From the NCBI RefSeq assembly GCF_043945595.1, contig NZ_JBIFNP010000001.1, positions 4,092,001 through 4,156,000 of the forward strand: a DNA stretch of 64,000 nt, in the 5' to 3' direction. Position numbers and translations under genes: made by a program. This DNA comes from Paenibacillus_S sp043945595. Lineage in GTDB: Bacteria; Bacillota; Bacilli; Paenibacillales; NBRC-103111. The notes under the pieces were generated by a model. That model was given only the letters and a program-made list of their open reading frames with translations, searched no databases and was not told the origin of the DNA. Below, in pieces: positions 9,759 through 19,055 of this stretch. Position 1 is the stretch's first letter, and the number at the start of each line of letters is the position of its first letter.

Positions 9759-9787
9759 ATTATACCAAACTTTTCATAGTCAGTGAA
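9759..9787 (-). promoter_or_regulatory. Predicted sigma-A promoter of panBCD
   Basis: On minus TTCACT (9782-9787), 17 bases, TATAAT (9759-9764). The transcript would start near 9752, so the first pan hairpin is at the very 5' end of the RNA. The promoter starts 31 bases before the birA stop, so panBCD can be transcribed apart from birA. Confidence 0.6.
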
Positions 9788-9817
9788 GCCATCATTTATT
9801 TTAAATTCGGCTCAAGC

Positions 9818-10792
9818 TCAGGGAGCGCCGAATTCGATTGTACCTGAATACCACTTGGTTAGTGTGCCATCCTCCTGACGGACGATCAGCGCCCCGGAAT
9901 CATCGATGCCTACGGCAAAGCCTGATTTCAGCCCTTGCGGTGACTGGGTCCGGACTTGCGTATGGAGAGAGACGCTCAGTGCCTCCCACAACGCCTTGAC
10001 CGGCGCGAAGCCCTGTTCGTGGTAAAGCTTGTACATCGTCTCCAGCTCCAGCATAAACTGCTTCAGCAGCTCCTTACGATCAATTTCCCGGCCTGCCTCG
10101 ATCGCAAGCGAAGTCGCGACGCTTTGGAGCTCTTCGGGGTAATCCTCAGGACGCAGATTGACGCCGATGCCTACGCCGGCAATGACATGCTGCAGATTCT
10201 CGTCATCGGCGCTGGATTCCAGCAAAATGCCGCTGATTTTCTTCCCGTCGATGAGCAGATCGTTAGGCCACTTGATTCCTGCGGACAGCTGCGTTGCCTG
10301 ACGAATGGAACGACACAGCGCCACAGCGACCAGCAGGGTCAAATGGGGCGTAAATTGCAAAGGAATACGGGGCTTAAGGATAAGACTCATCCACAAGCCC
10401 TTCCCTTTTGGCGAATGCCATGCGCGCCCCATCCGCCCTCTGCCGGCTGTCTGTTTCTCCGCGATGACGAGCGTGCCCTCTACGGCACCCTGTTTGACCA
10501 GCGTATGCGCCATCGTGTTGGTGGAATCCACTTCATCGAAATAATGGATCGTCCGCCCAAACGTTTCGGTCTCAAGCTCCGCCATAATAGCCGGAATATC
10601 CAGCTTCTCCGGCTTGCCGATCATCCGGTAGCCTTTGCGGGAAACGGCCTCGAACACATAGCCCTCCTGACGCAGCCGCTCAATATGCTTCCAGATGGCC
10701 GTTCGGCTGCAGCCCAAGGTCGTGCTCAATTGTTCGCCCGAGACAAAGCTGTCCGGATTCTCTTCAAATATGCGTATCAGTTGTTCATCCAT
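9818..10792 (-). CDS. birA: Bifunctional biotin-protein ligase / biotin operon repressor
   Basis: Attaches biotin to acetyl-CoA and pyruvate carboxylases and, in this two-domain form, represses biotin genes. Residues about 5-60 form a winged helix (SGEQLSTTLGCSRTAIWKHI); the ligase domain has GRGRMGRAWHSPKGKGLW and KWPNDLLIDGKKISGILLE. The C-terminal SH3-like domain is present. Length 324 is normal. The ATG has an AGGAAAG site at a rather long distance. It follows cca with a 24-base gap. Confidence 0.96.
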   Translation of the reverse strand: MDEQLIRIFEENPDSFVSGEQLSTTLGCSRTAIWKHIERLRQEGYVFEAVSRKGYRMIGKPEKLDIPAIMAELETETFGRTIHYFDEVDSTNTMAHTLVKQGAVEGTLVIAEKQTAGRGRMGRAWHSPKGKGLWMSLILKPRIPLQFTPHLTLLVAVALCRSIRQATQLSAGIKWPNDLLIDGKKISGILLESSADDENLQHVIAGVGIGVNLRPEDYPEELQSVATSLAIEAGREIDRKELLKQFMLELETMYKLYHEQGFAPVKALWEALSVSLHTQVRTQSPQGLKSGFAVGIDDSGALIVRQEDGTLTKWYSGTIEFGAP

Positions 10793-10816
10793 TCTATGTA
10801 CCGCTTTCCTGCTTAA

Positions 10817-12112
10817 TTAGGTAAGTTCCCGGCTCACCCAGCGGCCGGCTTCCTCCAGCAGCGTGTCCGTACGGTTCTCCATACGGCCTAACGCGACTTC
10901 CTCCAGCAAATACTGCAAAAGCACGGACATCCATGGGCCGCCCTTACGGCTGAGGCCCGAGAGCAGCTGGTTTCCAGATAGATTCAGCTCTGAAAGCTTC
11001 GTTACTTTCAGCTCGTCAAGCCAGTCCGTTCCTCGGGCCGCCCATCGCTCGACGTCTGCCGGATCGGCTTGGGCGAATAAGTCTAACCTTCTATCGGAAC
11101 TGATGATGTCATGAAGCTCCCTCAGCGCCTTCGGCCCGAATTTCAATGCCGCCAGCTTCCAGATCCGCTTGGCATCGTCTTGAGCCGATGCGCTGCTTTC
11201 TGCCGAAAGTACCGAGCGTTTGGAGGCTAATACCTCATACGCGGCGGCTGCCACCGCTGCAATCTCCCTTATTTGCTGATTGGAGAAGGTCAGCCGCTTC
11301 AGCTCCTCCTCTACTTCCGGGGCACTGCGGGAAAAGTGAAGATAGAGGTAGGCCCAGCGGCCGGTCACGGAGCTTAACTGAGCTATAGCCTCCCAATCCC
11401 GGTCAGCATGTAATGCCTGAAGAATGAGCGGGGCTTTCGTATAACGTAAAAGTCCGCTGCCCGCCAAATACTGAAGCGCGGTGTGCGGGGCGGAGCCTCC
11501 GAGCATACGCTCGAGCTCCATGCGTACCCGCTCCATCGCAATATGCTTCAGCAGCGGGGCATGGCGGCAGAGCGACTCCCAGGTACGGGACTCCACCTGC
11601 AGGCCGTACTCGGCCGCGAAGCGGATGCACCGAAGCATGCGCAGCGCATCCTCTTCGAACCGCTCATGAGGCTCTCCGACGCAGCGGAGAGTGCCTTGAC
11701 GCAGATCCTCCATGCCGCCGAACGGGTCGACCAGCTTGCCCTCGGCGTCCAGCGCCATCGCGTTCATTGTAAAATCGCGGCGCCGTAAATCCTCCAGTAG
11801 GGTGTCGATATAATGAACCTCCGCCGGCCTGCGGTACTGCTCGTAACCCTCTTCCTTGCGAAAGGTGGTCACCTCGTATGTGAAGCCGTCAACAACGACC
11901 GTAACGGTGCCATGCTGAAGCCCTGTAGGAATCGTTCGTTCGAACGTCTTCTGCACCTGCTCCGGACGGGCAGAGGTGGCAATGTCGTAGTCCTTCACAG
12001 TGCGGCCAAGCATCCGGTCGCGGACACAGCCGCCGACGAGATAAGCCTCGTAACCGTGCTGCTGCAGCCCTTGAAGCACCTTGATCGCTCCTGCTTCCAA
12101 CGGTTCCCTCAT
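10817..12112 (-). CDS. cca: CCA tRNA nucleotidyltransferase
   Basis: Adds or repairs the 3' CCA of tRNA. The class II catalytic head is clear: GGCVRDRMLGR followed by KDYDIATSA (metal-binding Asp pair), then RRDFTMNAMA and the EDALRMLRCIRFAAE motif. The helical body and tail follow; 431 residues is in range. I use the ATG at 12112 because GGAGG lies just upstream; the earlier ATG at 12130 overlaps the end of bshA. Confidence 0.95.
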   Translation of the reverse strand: MREPLEAGAIKVLQGLQQHGYEAYLVGGCVRDRMLGRTVKDYDIATSARPEQVQKTFERTIPTGLQHGTVTVVVDGFTYEVTTFRKEEGYEQYRRPAEVHYIDTLLEDLRRRDFTMNAMALDAEGKLVDPFGGMEDLRQGTLRCVGEPHERFEEDALRMLRCIRFAAEYGLQVESRTWESLCRHAPLLKHIAMERVRMELERMLGGSAPHTALQYLAGSGLLRYTKAPLILQALHADRDWEAIAQLSSVTGRWAYLYLHFSRSAPEVEEELKRLTFSNQQIREIAAVAAAAYEVLASKRSVLSAESSASAQDDAKRIWKLAALKFGPKALRELHDIISSDRRLDLFAQADPADVERWAARGTDWLDELKVTKLSELNLSGNQLLSGLSRKGGPWMSVLLQYLLEEVALGRMENRTDTLLEEAGRWVSRELT

Positions 12113-12123
12113 GCTGCCTCCGA

Positions 12124-13295
12124 TTAACAATTCAGCGGCTTCAGCTTCAGCTCTTCAGGCATCGGCCGCTCCAGCACGCGGTAATATATTTCTTCATACT
12201 GCCGTGTAATGACGTCATTACAGAAAGTAAAGCGCGCTCTGTGCAAACAAGCCGCCTTCATTTTCTCGTACAGGGCGCTGTCGGACAAAAGCCGCTTCGC
12301 ATAATGGGCCATCGTTTCTACATCCCCGATTTCCGCCAGGAATCCGCTTTCTTCGTGGGTAATCAGCTCCGGGATGCCTCCGGCGTTCGAAGCGATGGTC
12401 GGTACTCCGCATGCCATGGCTTCCAAAGCAACCAAGCCGAAGCTCTCCTTCTCCGAAGGCAGCAGCATGACATCGGACAGCGATAACAGCTGCGCCACAT
12501 CATCCTGCTTGCCGCAGAAGGTGACGCGGTCCAGCAGACCAAGCTCTTTGACCTTGCATAATACTTTGGACAGCTCCGTGCCCCTCCCCTACAAATAGAA
12601 GACGGGAAGGAATGTCGCGGCTGACCTTCTCGAAGATCTCCACGACATCGGTGACCCGTTTGACCGGACGGAAGTTGGAAATATGTATTAAAATTTTCTC
12701 GTCAGGGTGAGCGAATTCTTTGCGAAGAGCCTGAACCTCGCGGGGATAATACACTCTTTTGTCAACAAAGTTATAGGCCAAATCAATCGGCTTCTCAATG
12801 GCCAGAAGCTTGCGCGTTTCGTTGATCAGATCATCCGAAACAGCCGTGACCGCATCGCTGTGATTAATCGCATAGCGGATTAAATCGCTCAAGGATTCGT
12901 CCTGAGCCAGTACCGTAATATCCGTTCCATGCAGCGTTGTAACGACCTTAAGCTTATCTCCGACCATTTGTTTGGCGAGCAGTGCGCAAACCGCATGCGG
13001 AATAGCATAATGCACGTGGAGCAAATCCAGCTCCTCCAGCTGTACGACCTGCGCCAGCTTGCTGGCCAAGGACAAGTCATAGGGAGGATATTTGAACACA
13101 TAATAATCGTTGACTTCCACCTCATGATAAAAAATGTTTTTATCGAACTTTCCTAAACGGAAAGGCATGCTGTGCGTAATAAAATCGGACCTCGTGTCCC
13201 TTTTCGGCAAGCAGCTTGCCGAGCTCTGTGGCAACGACACCCGAACCGCCTAAAGTAGGATAGCAGGTAATGCCGATCTTCAACCTTTCCTTCAT
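12124..13295 (-). CDS. bshA: N-acetyl-alpha-D-glucosaminyl L-malate synthase, with two +1 frameshifts
   Basis: GT4 glycosyltransferase that starts bacillithiol synthesis by joining UDP-GlcNAc and malate. The true start is the ATG at 13295 (MKERLKIGITCYPTLGGSG), after GGAGGG. The frame breaks at an extra T in a TTTT run (13181-13184, between GHEVRF and ITHSMPFRL) and again at an extra G in a GGGG run (about 12581-12584, at VGEG). With both bases removed the protein runs through to SEKESFGLVALEAMACGVP and ends at 12124, about 390 residues, normal for BshA. The middle open frame is 12500 to about 13184. Both breaks are in homopolymers, which suggests sequence error. bshB1 lies directly upstream. 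Confidence 0.9.
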
Positions 13296-13336
13296 CTGTC
13301 TTCACCCTCCCCTGCCCATAGTATATTCCGTTATTC

Positions 13337-14035
13337 CTAGAATAATTGAATTAAATAAGGAAGCTTGCTCACAAAGCCTTCGGCATAGCCGACCGTTCTT
13401 TTCTGGCCAAGCATCCTGTCCTTTGCTTCCACCCGCTCCAGGTATTCCTGATTCAGCGGGGTCGGCACATAATCGTTGTCTGAAGTTCCCTTTTCAAATT
13501 GCGTGCGGTAGCATTGGAGCGCCTGCATCTTCTGCTCGTGATTCGAAGTAATGTCTACAACCAAATCCGCTTCCGCCACATCGTTAATAAAATAAAAATA
13601 GCACTGCTCCACGGTATGCGCCTCGGTGCCGGGATCATATTTACGCAGCTTGGCATTAAACACAGCCTCCTGCACCAGCTTGCTGCAGGCAATATGATCC
13701 GGATGGCGATCCTCCCAATAAGGAGCAAATACGATTCTCGGTTTATGCTTACGGATCTCACTTGTGATAGCGGCAATGTTCTTCGGCTCAATCCATAGGC
13801 CCCGGTCCGGCAAGCCAAGATTCGAGCGCATCGCGAGCCCCAACACGAAAGAAGCGGCAGCAGCTTCTTGCTGTCGCGTCTCCACCGTTCCGTTGGATGA
13901 CATTTCGGCGTACGTCAGATCGCAGATCCCGACACGATATCCTGCCGAAGTATGCTTAACGATCGTTCCGCCCATGCCAATCTCGGCGTCGTCCGGATGT
14001 GCGCCGAAGATAAGAATATCCAGTCCGTCGCTCAT
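13337..14035 (-). CDS. bshB1: Bacillithiol biosynthesis deacetylase BshB1
   Basis: LmbE-family zinc deacetylase that removes the acetyl group from GlcNAc-malate, the second step of bacillithiol synthesis. The zinc motif GAHPDDAEIGMGG is at residues 11-23 and the second histidine motif EDRHPDHIA near 110. Length 232 is normal. The start overlaps the mgsA stop as ATGA, so the two are coupled. bshA follows 42 bases downstream, completing the usual pair. Confidence 0.95.
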   Translation of the reverse strand: MSDGLDILIFGAHPDDAEIGMGGTIVKHTSAGYRVGICDLTYAEMSSNGTVETRQQEAAAASFVLGLAMRSNLGLPDRGLWIEPKNIAAITSEIRKHKPRIVFAPYWEDRHPDHIACSKLVQEAVFNAKLRKYDPGTEAHTVEQCYFYFINDVAEADLVVDITSNHEQKMQALQCYRTQFEKGTSDNDYVPTPLNQEYLERVEAKDRMLGQKRTVGYAEGFVSKLPYLIQLF

Positions 14036-14460
14036 TGGCCGTCCACACCAGGTTTATATTTATGAACCAGCTCCCGCCATGCGAAATCGCCGCGGTCTAA
14101 TGCTTTGACGAGAATTTCGGCCGTTGCGATATTCGTTGCAACCGGAATGCCCTGCACATCGCACAAGCGAAGCAGCGCAATAATATCGGGCTCGTGCGGC
14201 TGCGCCATCAGCGGGTCTCTCAGGAAAATAATAAAATCCATTTCATTGGTAGCGACCATCGCACCGATTTGCTGGTCGCCTCCAAGCGGACCGGACATAA
14301 AACGGTTCACCTGAAGCTTCGTATTTTCCATAATTCGCGTGCCGGTCGTGCCGGTAGCGTATAAAGTATGATGAGCAAAAACAGTCTCGTAGGCGATAAC
14401 GAAATTGACCATTTCTTCTTTTTTTCTATCGTGGGCGATTAAAGCGATATTCATTGACAT
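14032..14460 (-). CDS. mgsA: Methylglyoxal synthase
   Basis: Converts dihydroxyacetone phosphate to methylglyoxal. Family motifs ALIAHDRKK, GTTGTRI, SGPLGGDQQIGA and the catalytic FLRDPL are all present. I use the ATG at 14460 (MSMNIAL) with AAGGGG ten bases upstream; the second ATG two codons in is also possible. The pairing with dapB upstream and bshB1 downstream is the same as in B. subtilis. Methylglyoxal is detoxified through bacillithiol adducts, so placing it beside bsh genes makes physiological sense. Confidence 0.95.
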   Translation of the reverse strand: MSMNIALIAHDRKKEEMVNFVIAYETVFAHHTLYATGTTGTRIMENTKLQVNRFMSGPLGGDQQIGAMVATNEMDFIIFLRDPLMAQPHEPDIIALLRLCDVQGIPVATNIATAEILVKALDRGDFAWRELVHKYKPGVDGQ

Positions 14461-14492
14461 GTGTATCGTACCCCTTATGTTTTTCACTAGTC

Positions 14493-15296
14493 TTAATCTA
14501 TAAAATGTTCAAATCCGTATACGATGCCTTCAAGCTCCATCGCTTTTTTCACAGCTACATTGACGCCTGGCATGTAACCCGCCCGATCATAGGAATCATG
14601 GCGAATTTTCAGCGTTTGGCCGAATGCGCCAAATACTACTTCCTGCTGCGCAAACACGCCGGGCAAACGAACGCTATGTATTCTAAAGCCATTATACAAT
14701 CCGCCGCGCGCGCCTTCGATCGTCTCTTCTTCCTTCGGATTCCCTTGGCGAAGCTCTTGACGCGTTTCTGAGATCAGCTCAGCTGTTTTAATCGCAGTGC
14801 CTGACGGAGCATCCAGCTTCTGATCTCCATGATACTCTATGATCTCCAAATGCGGGAAATATTTGGCCGCTTGCGCCGCAAATTTCATCATCAGAATGGC
14901 GCCAATCGAGAAATTCGGCGCGATGATGCCGCCAATGCCCAGCTCTCTGCATTGCTTGTCCCAGTTTGCGATGTCCTCAGGCGTAAAGCCTGTCGTTCCG
15001 ATTACCGGACGAACCTTATGCTTAAGCGCCAGGGCCGTATTGCTTACTACGGAATGAGGGGTCGTAAAATCGACTAATACGTCCGGTTTGCTTTCGACAA
15101 GAGCAAGCTCAAGATCGTTGCTCATGTTTACGCCGCAGGCATCCAGCCCAACCAGCCGACCCGCATCCATCGAAGGGTCTGAGGATCGGCTTACGGCTGC
15201 GGCCAGCTCAAGCTCCGGATCTCCTAATACCATTTTTACTACTTCACGGCCCATACGGCCGCTTGCACCCGCTACCGCCACTCGAATACGACTCAT
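14493..15296 (-). CDS. dapB: 4-hydroxy-tetrahydrodipicolinate reductase
   Basis: NAD(P)H-dependent reductase of the lysine/diaminopimelate pathway; its product line also feeds spore dipicolinate. The N-terminal motif VAVAGASGRMGREV binds nucleotide, and KLDAPSGTA is the active-site signature. In the usual HH pair before this signature only the first His is kept (EYHGDQK). Length 267 is normal, and GGAAAG precedes the ATG. Confidence 0.95.
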   Translation of the reverse strand: MSRIRVAVAGASGRMGREVVKMVLGDPELELAAAVSRSSDPSMDAGRLVGLDACGVNMSNDLELALVESKPDVLVDFTTPHSVVSNTALALKHKVRPVIGTTGFTPEDIANWDKQCRELGIGGIIAPNFSIGAILMMKFAAQAAKYFPHLEIIEYHGDQKLDAPSGTAIKTAELISETRQELRQGNPKEEETIEGARGGLYNGFRIHSVRLPGVFAQQEVVFGAFGQTLKIRHDSYDRAGYMPGVNVAVKKAMELEGIVYGFEHFID

Positions 15297-15338
15297 AAGA
15301 ATATCTTTCCTTTCATTTTCGCTTCATAAATAAATAGA

Positions 15339-15854
15339 TTAGGACTGCATATATTGCTTCAAATGGTTCTGATATTCCTCCAGCAGCTGCCGGCCTATTT
15401 CATGCTCCGGATCCAGCCTCAACAGCTCCCGAATCGCCTGAATGGCTTGACTATACTCTTTTAGCCGCGAGTAAGCAAGACCCAGCATAAGAAAAGCCTC
15501 CCAAGATAAAGAATCCAGCATGATCGCCTGCTTCAACAGCGCGACGGCCATCCACAGCTGATCCTCCGAACCATGGAAAAACTTCTCTGCCTGCCTTATC
15601 GTCTGCCTTGCCTGCAAATGCTGCAAATGGAAGATATAATGATCCTCTTCCGGATCCAGCCTGACGGCTTGAGTCGCATGCTCAACGGCTTTGCGGAGCT
15701 TATTGCTGCGAGAGTACGTAATGGAAAGCTTGTAATGGAAGGCGGCATTGTTCGGGTTCATCGCAATCGCGCGTTCAAACCATTCAATGGCCTGTTCAAA
15801 ATCGCTGTTTAAAATGGCTTCATACGCCTTCTTGATTAACGCATCTCCATCCAT
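15339..15854 (-). CDS. Small TPR protein
   Basis: 171-residue soluble protein with TPR units starting near residues 2, 37, 70 and 115 (for example FEQAIEWFERAIAMNPNNAAFHYKL and AFLMLGLAYSRLKEYSQAI). GGAGG precedes the ATG. It is inserted between ypjD-like mazG and dapB, which are neighbours in B. subtilis. Specific role unknown. Confidence 0.75.
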   Translation of the reverse strand: MDGDALIKKAYEAILNSDFEQAIEWFERAIAMNPNNAAFHYKLSITYSRSNKLRKAVEHATQAVRLDPEEDHYIFHLQHLQARQTIRQAEKFFHGSEDQLWMAVALLKQAIMLDSLSWEAFLMLGLAYSRLKEYSQAIQAIRELLRLDPEHEIGRQLLEEYQNHLKQYMQS

Positions 15855-15898
15855 CTGCCCATCCTCCTTACAAAGGGTGATGGTACAGCATATGAAAA

Positions 15899-16237
15899 TT
15901 ACTCGTTATCGGTGTTCAATTTTGTCCAGCGATTCGCATCCCGCGTCCGGAATTTATGCATAATTTTATCATGCGCCTCCGTAAGATCAATCCCCAGGGA
16001 ATTCGCGAAACAAATCGTAATAAACAATATATCTCCAAGCTCCAATTCAATGGAATTGTCTTCCTCCGTAGGCTTCTTGGGCTTTTCTCCGAATTGATGA
16101 TTGACTTCCCTTGCCAGCTCGCCTACTTCCTCCGACATTCGGGCTAACATGGAAAGCGGGCTGAAATAGCCTTCTTTAAATTGCGATATGTATTGATCCA
16201 CTTCAGCTTGAAGTTCTTTGAGTGAGCGCTCCGTCAT
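15899..16237 (-). CDS. ypjD: MazG-like nucleotide pyrophosphohydrolase (YpjD-like)
   Basis: 112-residue single-domain MazG-family protein, likely to hydrolyse nucleoside triphosphates to monophosphates. The metal-binding helices EEVGELAREVN and ELGDILFITICFAN carry the ExxE and ExxD pattern. The ATG at 16237 (MTERSLKELQAEV) has GGAGGTAAGA directly upstream; upstream in-frame codons have no such site. The position next to ypjC/ypjB/ypjA homologues matches B. subtilis ypjD. Confidence 0.85.
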   Translation of the reverse strand: MTERSLKELQAEVDQYISQFKEGYFSPLSMLARMSEEVGELAREVNHQFGEKPKKPTEEDNSIELELGDILFITICFANSLGIDLTEAHDKIMHKFRTRDANRWTKLNTDNE

Positions 16238-16439
16238 TCTTACCTCCACCGATCCTTTACTTGATGTGACAAATGAACCTGAAATGGATCTCTTCAGGCT
16301 GCTTATTACCATGTTATCGCAAAACAGGCAGACATGACAAATTTTTTTTGTCTTTTCTTACACATACTAAGAAATGTATAGGGGAATGACTTGTCGATTT
16401 AAGCCCCATTCCAATGAACGATGCAAGGAGATTGCCTTC

Positions 16440-17313
16440 ATGATATCGGAATTTTTCGCTAAGGACAAGCTTCGCAACCTGCTTCCCATCCTGCTCGGGA
16501 CCGCCATCTACGCCTTCGGTCTTCATTACTTTGTCATTTCGAATGAATTGATGGAGGGAGGGGTCACCGGGATCGCTTTGTTATTAAATTATATTTTTCA
16601 CCTGCCGCCTTCATTTTCGACTTTGCTGATTAACATTCCGCTATTTTATTTAGGCTGGAGACATCTGGGAAAGGAATCCATGCTTTATACGATCTTCGGG
16701 ACGCTGTCCCTCTCCTTGTTCCTGTGGGTGATGGAGCAGCTGATTCGCCACGGATGGATCGTCCCCTTTCAGACGGATAAAGATTATTTTCTTGTAACGG
16801 CGTATGCCGGAGTCACCTTAGGTGCGGGACTCGGGCTTGTTTTCCGTTATGGCGGGACGACGGGGGGCGGCGATATCATTGCGCGGATCGGACAAAAATC
16901 GAAGGGATGGAGCATGGGGCAGGTGATCCTGATTTTCGATACGGCCGTCATCGGATCCTCGTTATTCTTCATTGCCAAAGAAAAAATATTGTACACCTTC
17001 GTTGTTGTCTATATTACAACTAAAGTGATCGACATTATTATTGAAGGCGCGTACGCCGCTAGAGCCTTTACTATCATCTCCGATCATACGGAGGAGCTCG
17101 CGGCGCAAATTACGAAGCAAATGGAACCGCAGCGCGACGATCATGCCGGCGGTCGGCGCTTATTCCATGCAGCAAAAAAATGTGCTGTACTGCGTAGTCG
17201 CCCGCCATGAAATGAAAAAGCTTAAAGACCTGACCCGCTCCGTCGATCCTCGCGCATTTATCATCATCAACGAGGTTCAAGACGTATTGGGTGAAGGCTT
17301 TAAGCCGGAGTAA
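16440..17313 (+). CDS. YitT/DUF2179 family membrane protein (YpjC-like), with +1 frameshift near 17127
   Basis: Polytopic membrane protein with five to six hydrophobic segments and a C-terminal DUF2179 domain (MPAVGAYSMQQKNVLYCVVARHE). The start at 16440 (MISEFFAKDK) follows AAGGAG. The frame breaks at ATGGAACCGC: removing one C gives KQMERSATIMPAVGAY, the normal family junction. The first open frame reaches 17210 and the second covers about 17127-17313. It is one of the few plus-strand genes; in B. subtilis ypjC lies with ypjABD too. Transport substrate is unknown. Confidence 0.85.
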
Positions 17314-17335
17314 ATGAAATCTATTTCCCGAAAAA

Positions 17336-18214
17336 TTAGGGAAGCTGTGCTTTGTCCTGCTTACGGACGGGGACCAGACCGTCGTCTTTCCTAGACAGTC
17401 TCCATCCGGCAAAGCCGAGAACAGCCAATATAAACGAACCGATCGCCAGCGTCCACAGAATCGGATTTTGCTGATCCGTGATCGGCAGATAAGCTGCGGC
17501 ATCTTTTTTCATGAAGAGCTTGTCAATAATTTGCCGCAGCGGCGTCATTACATTCTTCACCGCGCCATAAGGCTCCTGGTCCGAATGCAGCTGCCCCGTT
17601 AAGAAGGTGACTAACGAATCCGCCTGCTCCACATCGGCCGGGTCTCTGCTGATCAGCAAGCTGGGGTGAATGATTGCATAATGCTGCTCCAGCTGACGGA
17701 TAGCCTGCTGCAGGCCCTGCAGCTGCTTCTGCTCGGCACCTTGCTCGATTCCGCGAATGTCCTCCTGCAGCAGCTTGTAATATTGCAGCCACATCGGTTG
17801 ATTCGAATGGGTTAAGGCATCGGTTGCCAGCCTGATTTTTGCAGCGGATACCTGGCCCTCGTCAGGAGAATACTTTGCCGCGTTGAACACCCGCTTCGCT
17901 TGGGTAACGGTTTCGGCCAACGCATTCATCCCCTCCACGGAAGCGATGCCGTAGTACTGTACCTGTGTCACCTGATCGCCCAACTGCTGCAGAACCATGC
18001 GCCCGCCTGTGATATCTCCCTGCATAACCTTTGTATACATGTCATCCGCCGTTTGGTTTAGCAGCTCTACTCTTTGCGTCTGTTCGGGACTCGGCAAAGC
18101 TTGTTCCAGCTGTGGAGCCGAACGCTCCTGTTTGCTGCAGCCTGCGAACAGCTGTGCCCCTAACAAGATTGCCATCACAAGGCTTGTACCTCTCCAAGCA
18201 CCTTTAAACAACAT
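17336..18214 (-). CDS. ypjB: Sporulation protein YpjB (membrane-anchored)
   Basis: 292-residue protein with an N-terminal signal ending in a lipobox-like LFAGC (Cys near 26), a long helical extracellular part rich in Gln, and a C-terminal membrane segment (about 255-278) followed by basic residues. This layout and the position between the YitT gene and ypjA match YpjB, a protein linked to sporulation in annotation. GGAGGG precedes the ATG. Biochemical role unknown. Confidence 0.75.
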   Translation of the reverse strand: MLFKGAWRGTSLVMAILLGAQLFAGCSKQERSAPQLEQALPSPEQTQRVELLNQTADDMYTKVMQGDITGGRMVLQQLGDQVTQVQYYGIASVEGMNALAETVTQAKRVFNAAKYSPDEGQVSAAKIRLATDALTHSNQPMWLQYYKLLQEDIRGIEQGAEQKQLQGLQQAIRQLEQHYAIIHPSLLISRDPADVEQADSLVTFLTGQLHSDQEPYGAVKNVMTPLRQIIDKLFMKKDAAAYLPITDQQNPILWTLAIGSFILAVLGFAGWRLSRKDDGLVPVRKQDKAQLP

Positions 18215-18257
18215 CGGACATCCCTCCTACCATCAATTTATGGAGGGATGTCCACGT

Positions 18258-18923
18258 TTAGACCTGTTCGGAGCGCATACTTTTGCGTACCTGGATCAAA
18301 ATTACGGCGAGAATCACACTTACAATACTGAGTGCGACCGTGTAAGAAGCCACTTGGGGCAATTCATCCCACAATGATTTGGGCAGCCAAGGAAAAACGC
18401 CCACCCCGTAGTCCATGTAATCGTTTAACAGCACCCAGGCCGCAACAACGGCTACTCCGCCCAGCAAATATGTATACGAGCTTACATATAAAATAGCTTC
18501 CGCCGCCATGCCCAAATGAGAGATGGTCAGCATCCAATCCTGCCAATTGACAGGATCTCCTTGATAAGCCGCCGCCCAGATCATTGAAACGGCCCAGACG
18601 CCATATTTAAAAGATGTGACGACTGCAAAGGCTTCCACAATCGAGCGAAACCAATTGGTCCTCGGCCGTGCCAGTCTTCCTTTGTAGGAATCAACCAGTA
18701 AGTAAGCCATCGTTCCTGTAAAAAACAAGCTTGCTGTCGGACTATCCGGCACAAACGGCAGGTACGCCACAGACAGATTGTCAGCGGTAAATACCAGCTG
18801 CTTTCCATACCAATAATAACCGTAGATCGTTCCCAAGAAATTAATCCAAAACATGCTCCATAACATAAAGCGCCCGGATAAAAAGGCTTTGGACAAAAAA
18901 TAACGAACCGACATCCTGAGCAA
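18258..18923 (-). CDS. ypjA: DUF1405 membrane protein (YpjA-like)
   Basis: Polytopic membrane protein with about six hydrophobic segments and the DUF1405 pattern (FWINFLGTIYGYYWYG near the start, FKYGVWAVSMIWA in the middle). Start choice: a TTG at 18923 has GGGAGG six bases upstream; an ATG at 18914 (MSVRYFL) is the alternative, and an ATG at 18947 lies further up. It lies between qcrC and ypjB as in B. subtilis. Function unknown. Confidence 0.8.
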   Translation of the reverse strand: MLRMSVRYFLSKAFLSGRFMLWSMFWINFLGTIYGYYWYGKQLVFTADNLSVAYLPFVPDSPTASLFFTGTMAYLLVDSYKGRLARPRTNWFRSIVEAFAVVTSFKYGVWAVSMIWAAAYQGDPVNWQDWMLTISHLGMAAEAILYVSSYTYLLGGVAVVAAWVLLNDYMDYGVGVFPWLPKSLWDELPQVASYTVALSIVSVILAVILIQVRKSMRSEQV

Positions 18924-19019
18924 GGAAGTCCCTCCCGACTGGATCATCTCTATTTAAAAAACATAGCTATGACCCGCTAAATAAACACTGCGCATAAAGA
19001 ACGGTACTTGATCGAAAGT

Positions 19020-19044
19020 GACCTGACCGTTAAACGGTCAGGTC
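19020..19044 (-). terminator. Hairpin after qcrC
   Basis: Perfect 12-base arms GACCTGACCGTT/AACGGTCAGGTC with a one-base centre, so the tip must open. It begins just after the qcrC stop and is followed on minus only by ACTTTCG, not a real T run, so it may act as an mRNA-stabilising or weak terminator hairpin. Confidence 0.55.
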
Positions 19045-19055
19045 CTTGGAAGAGA

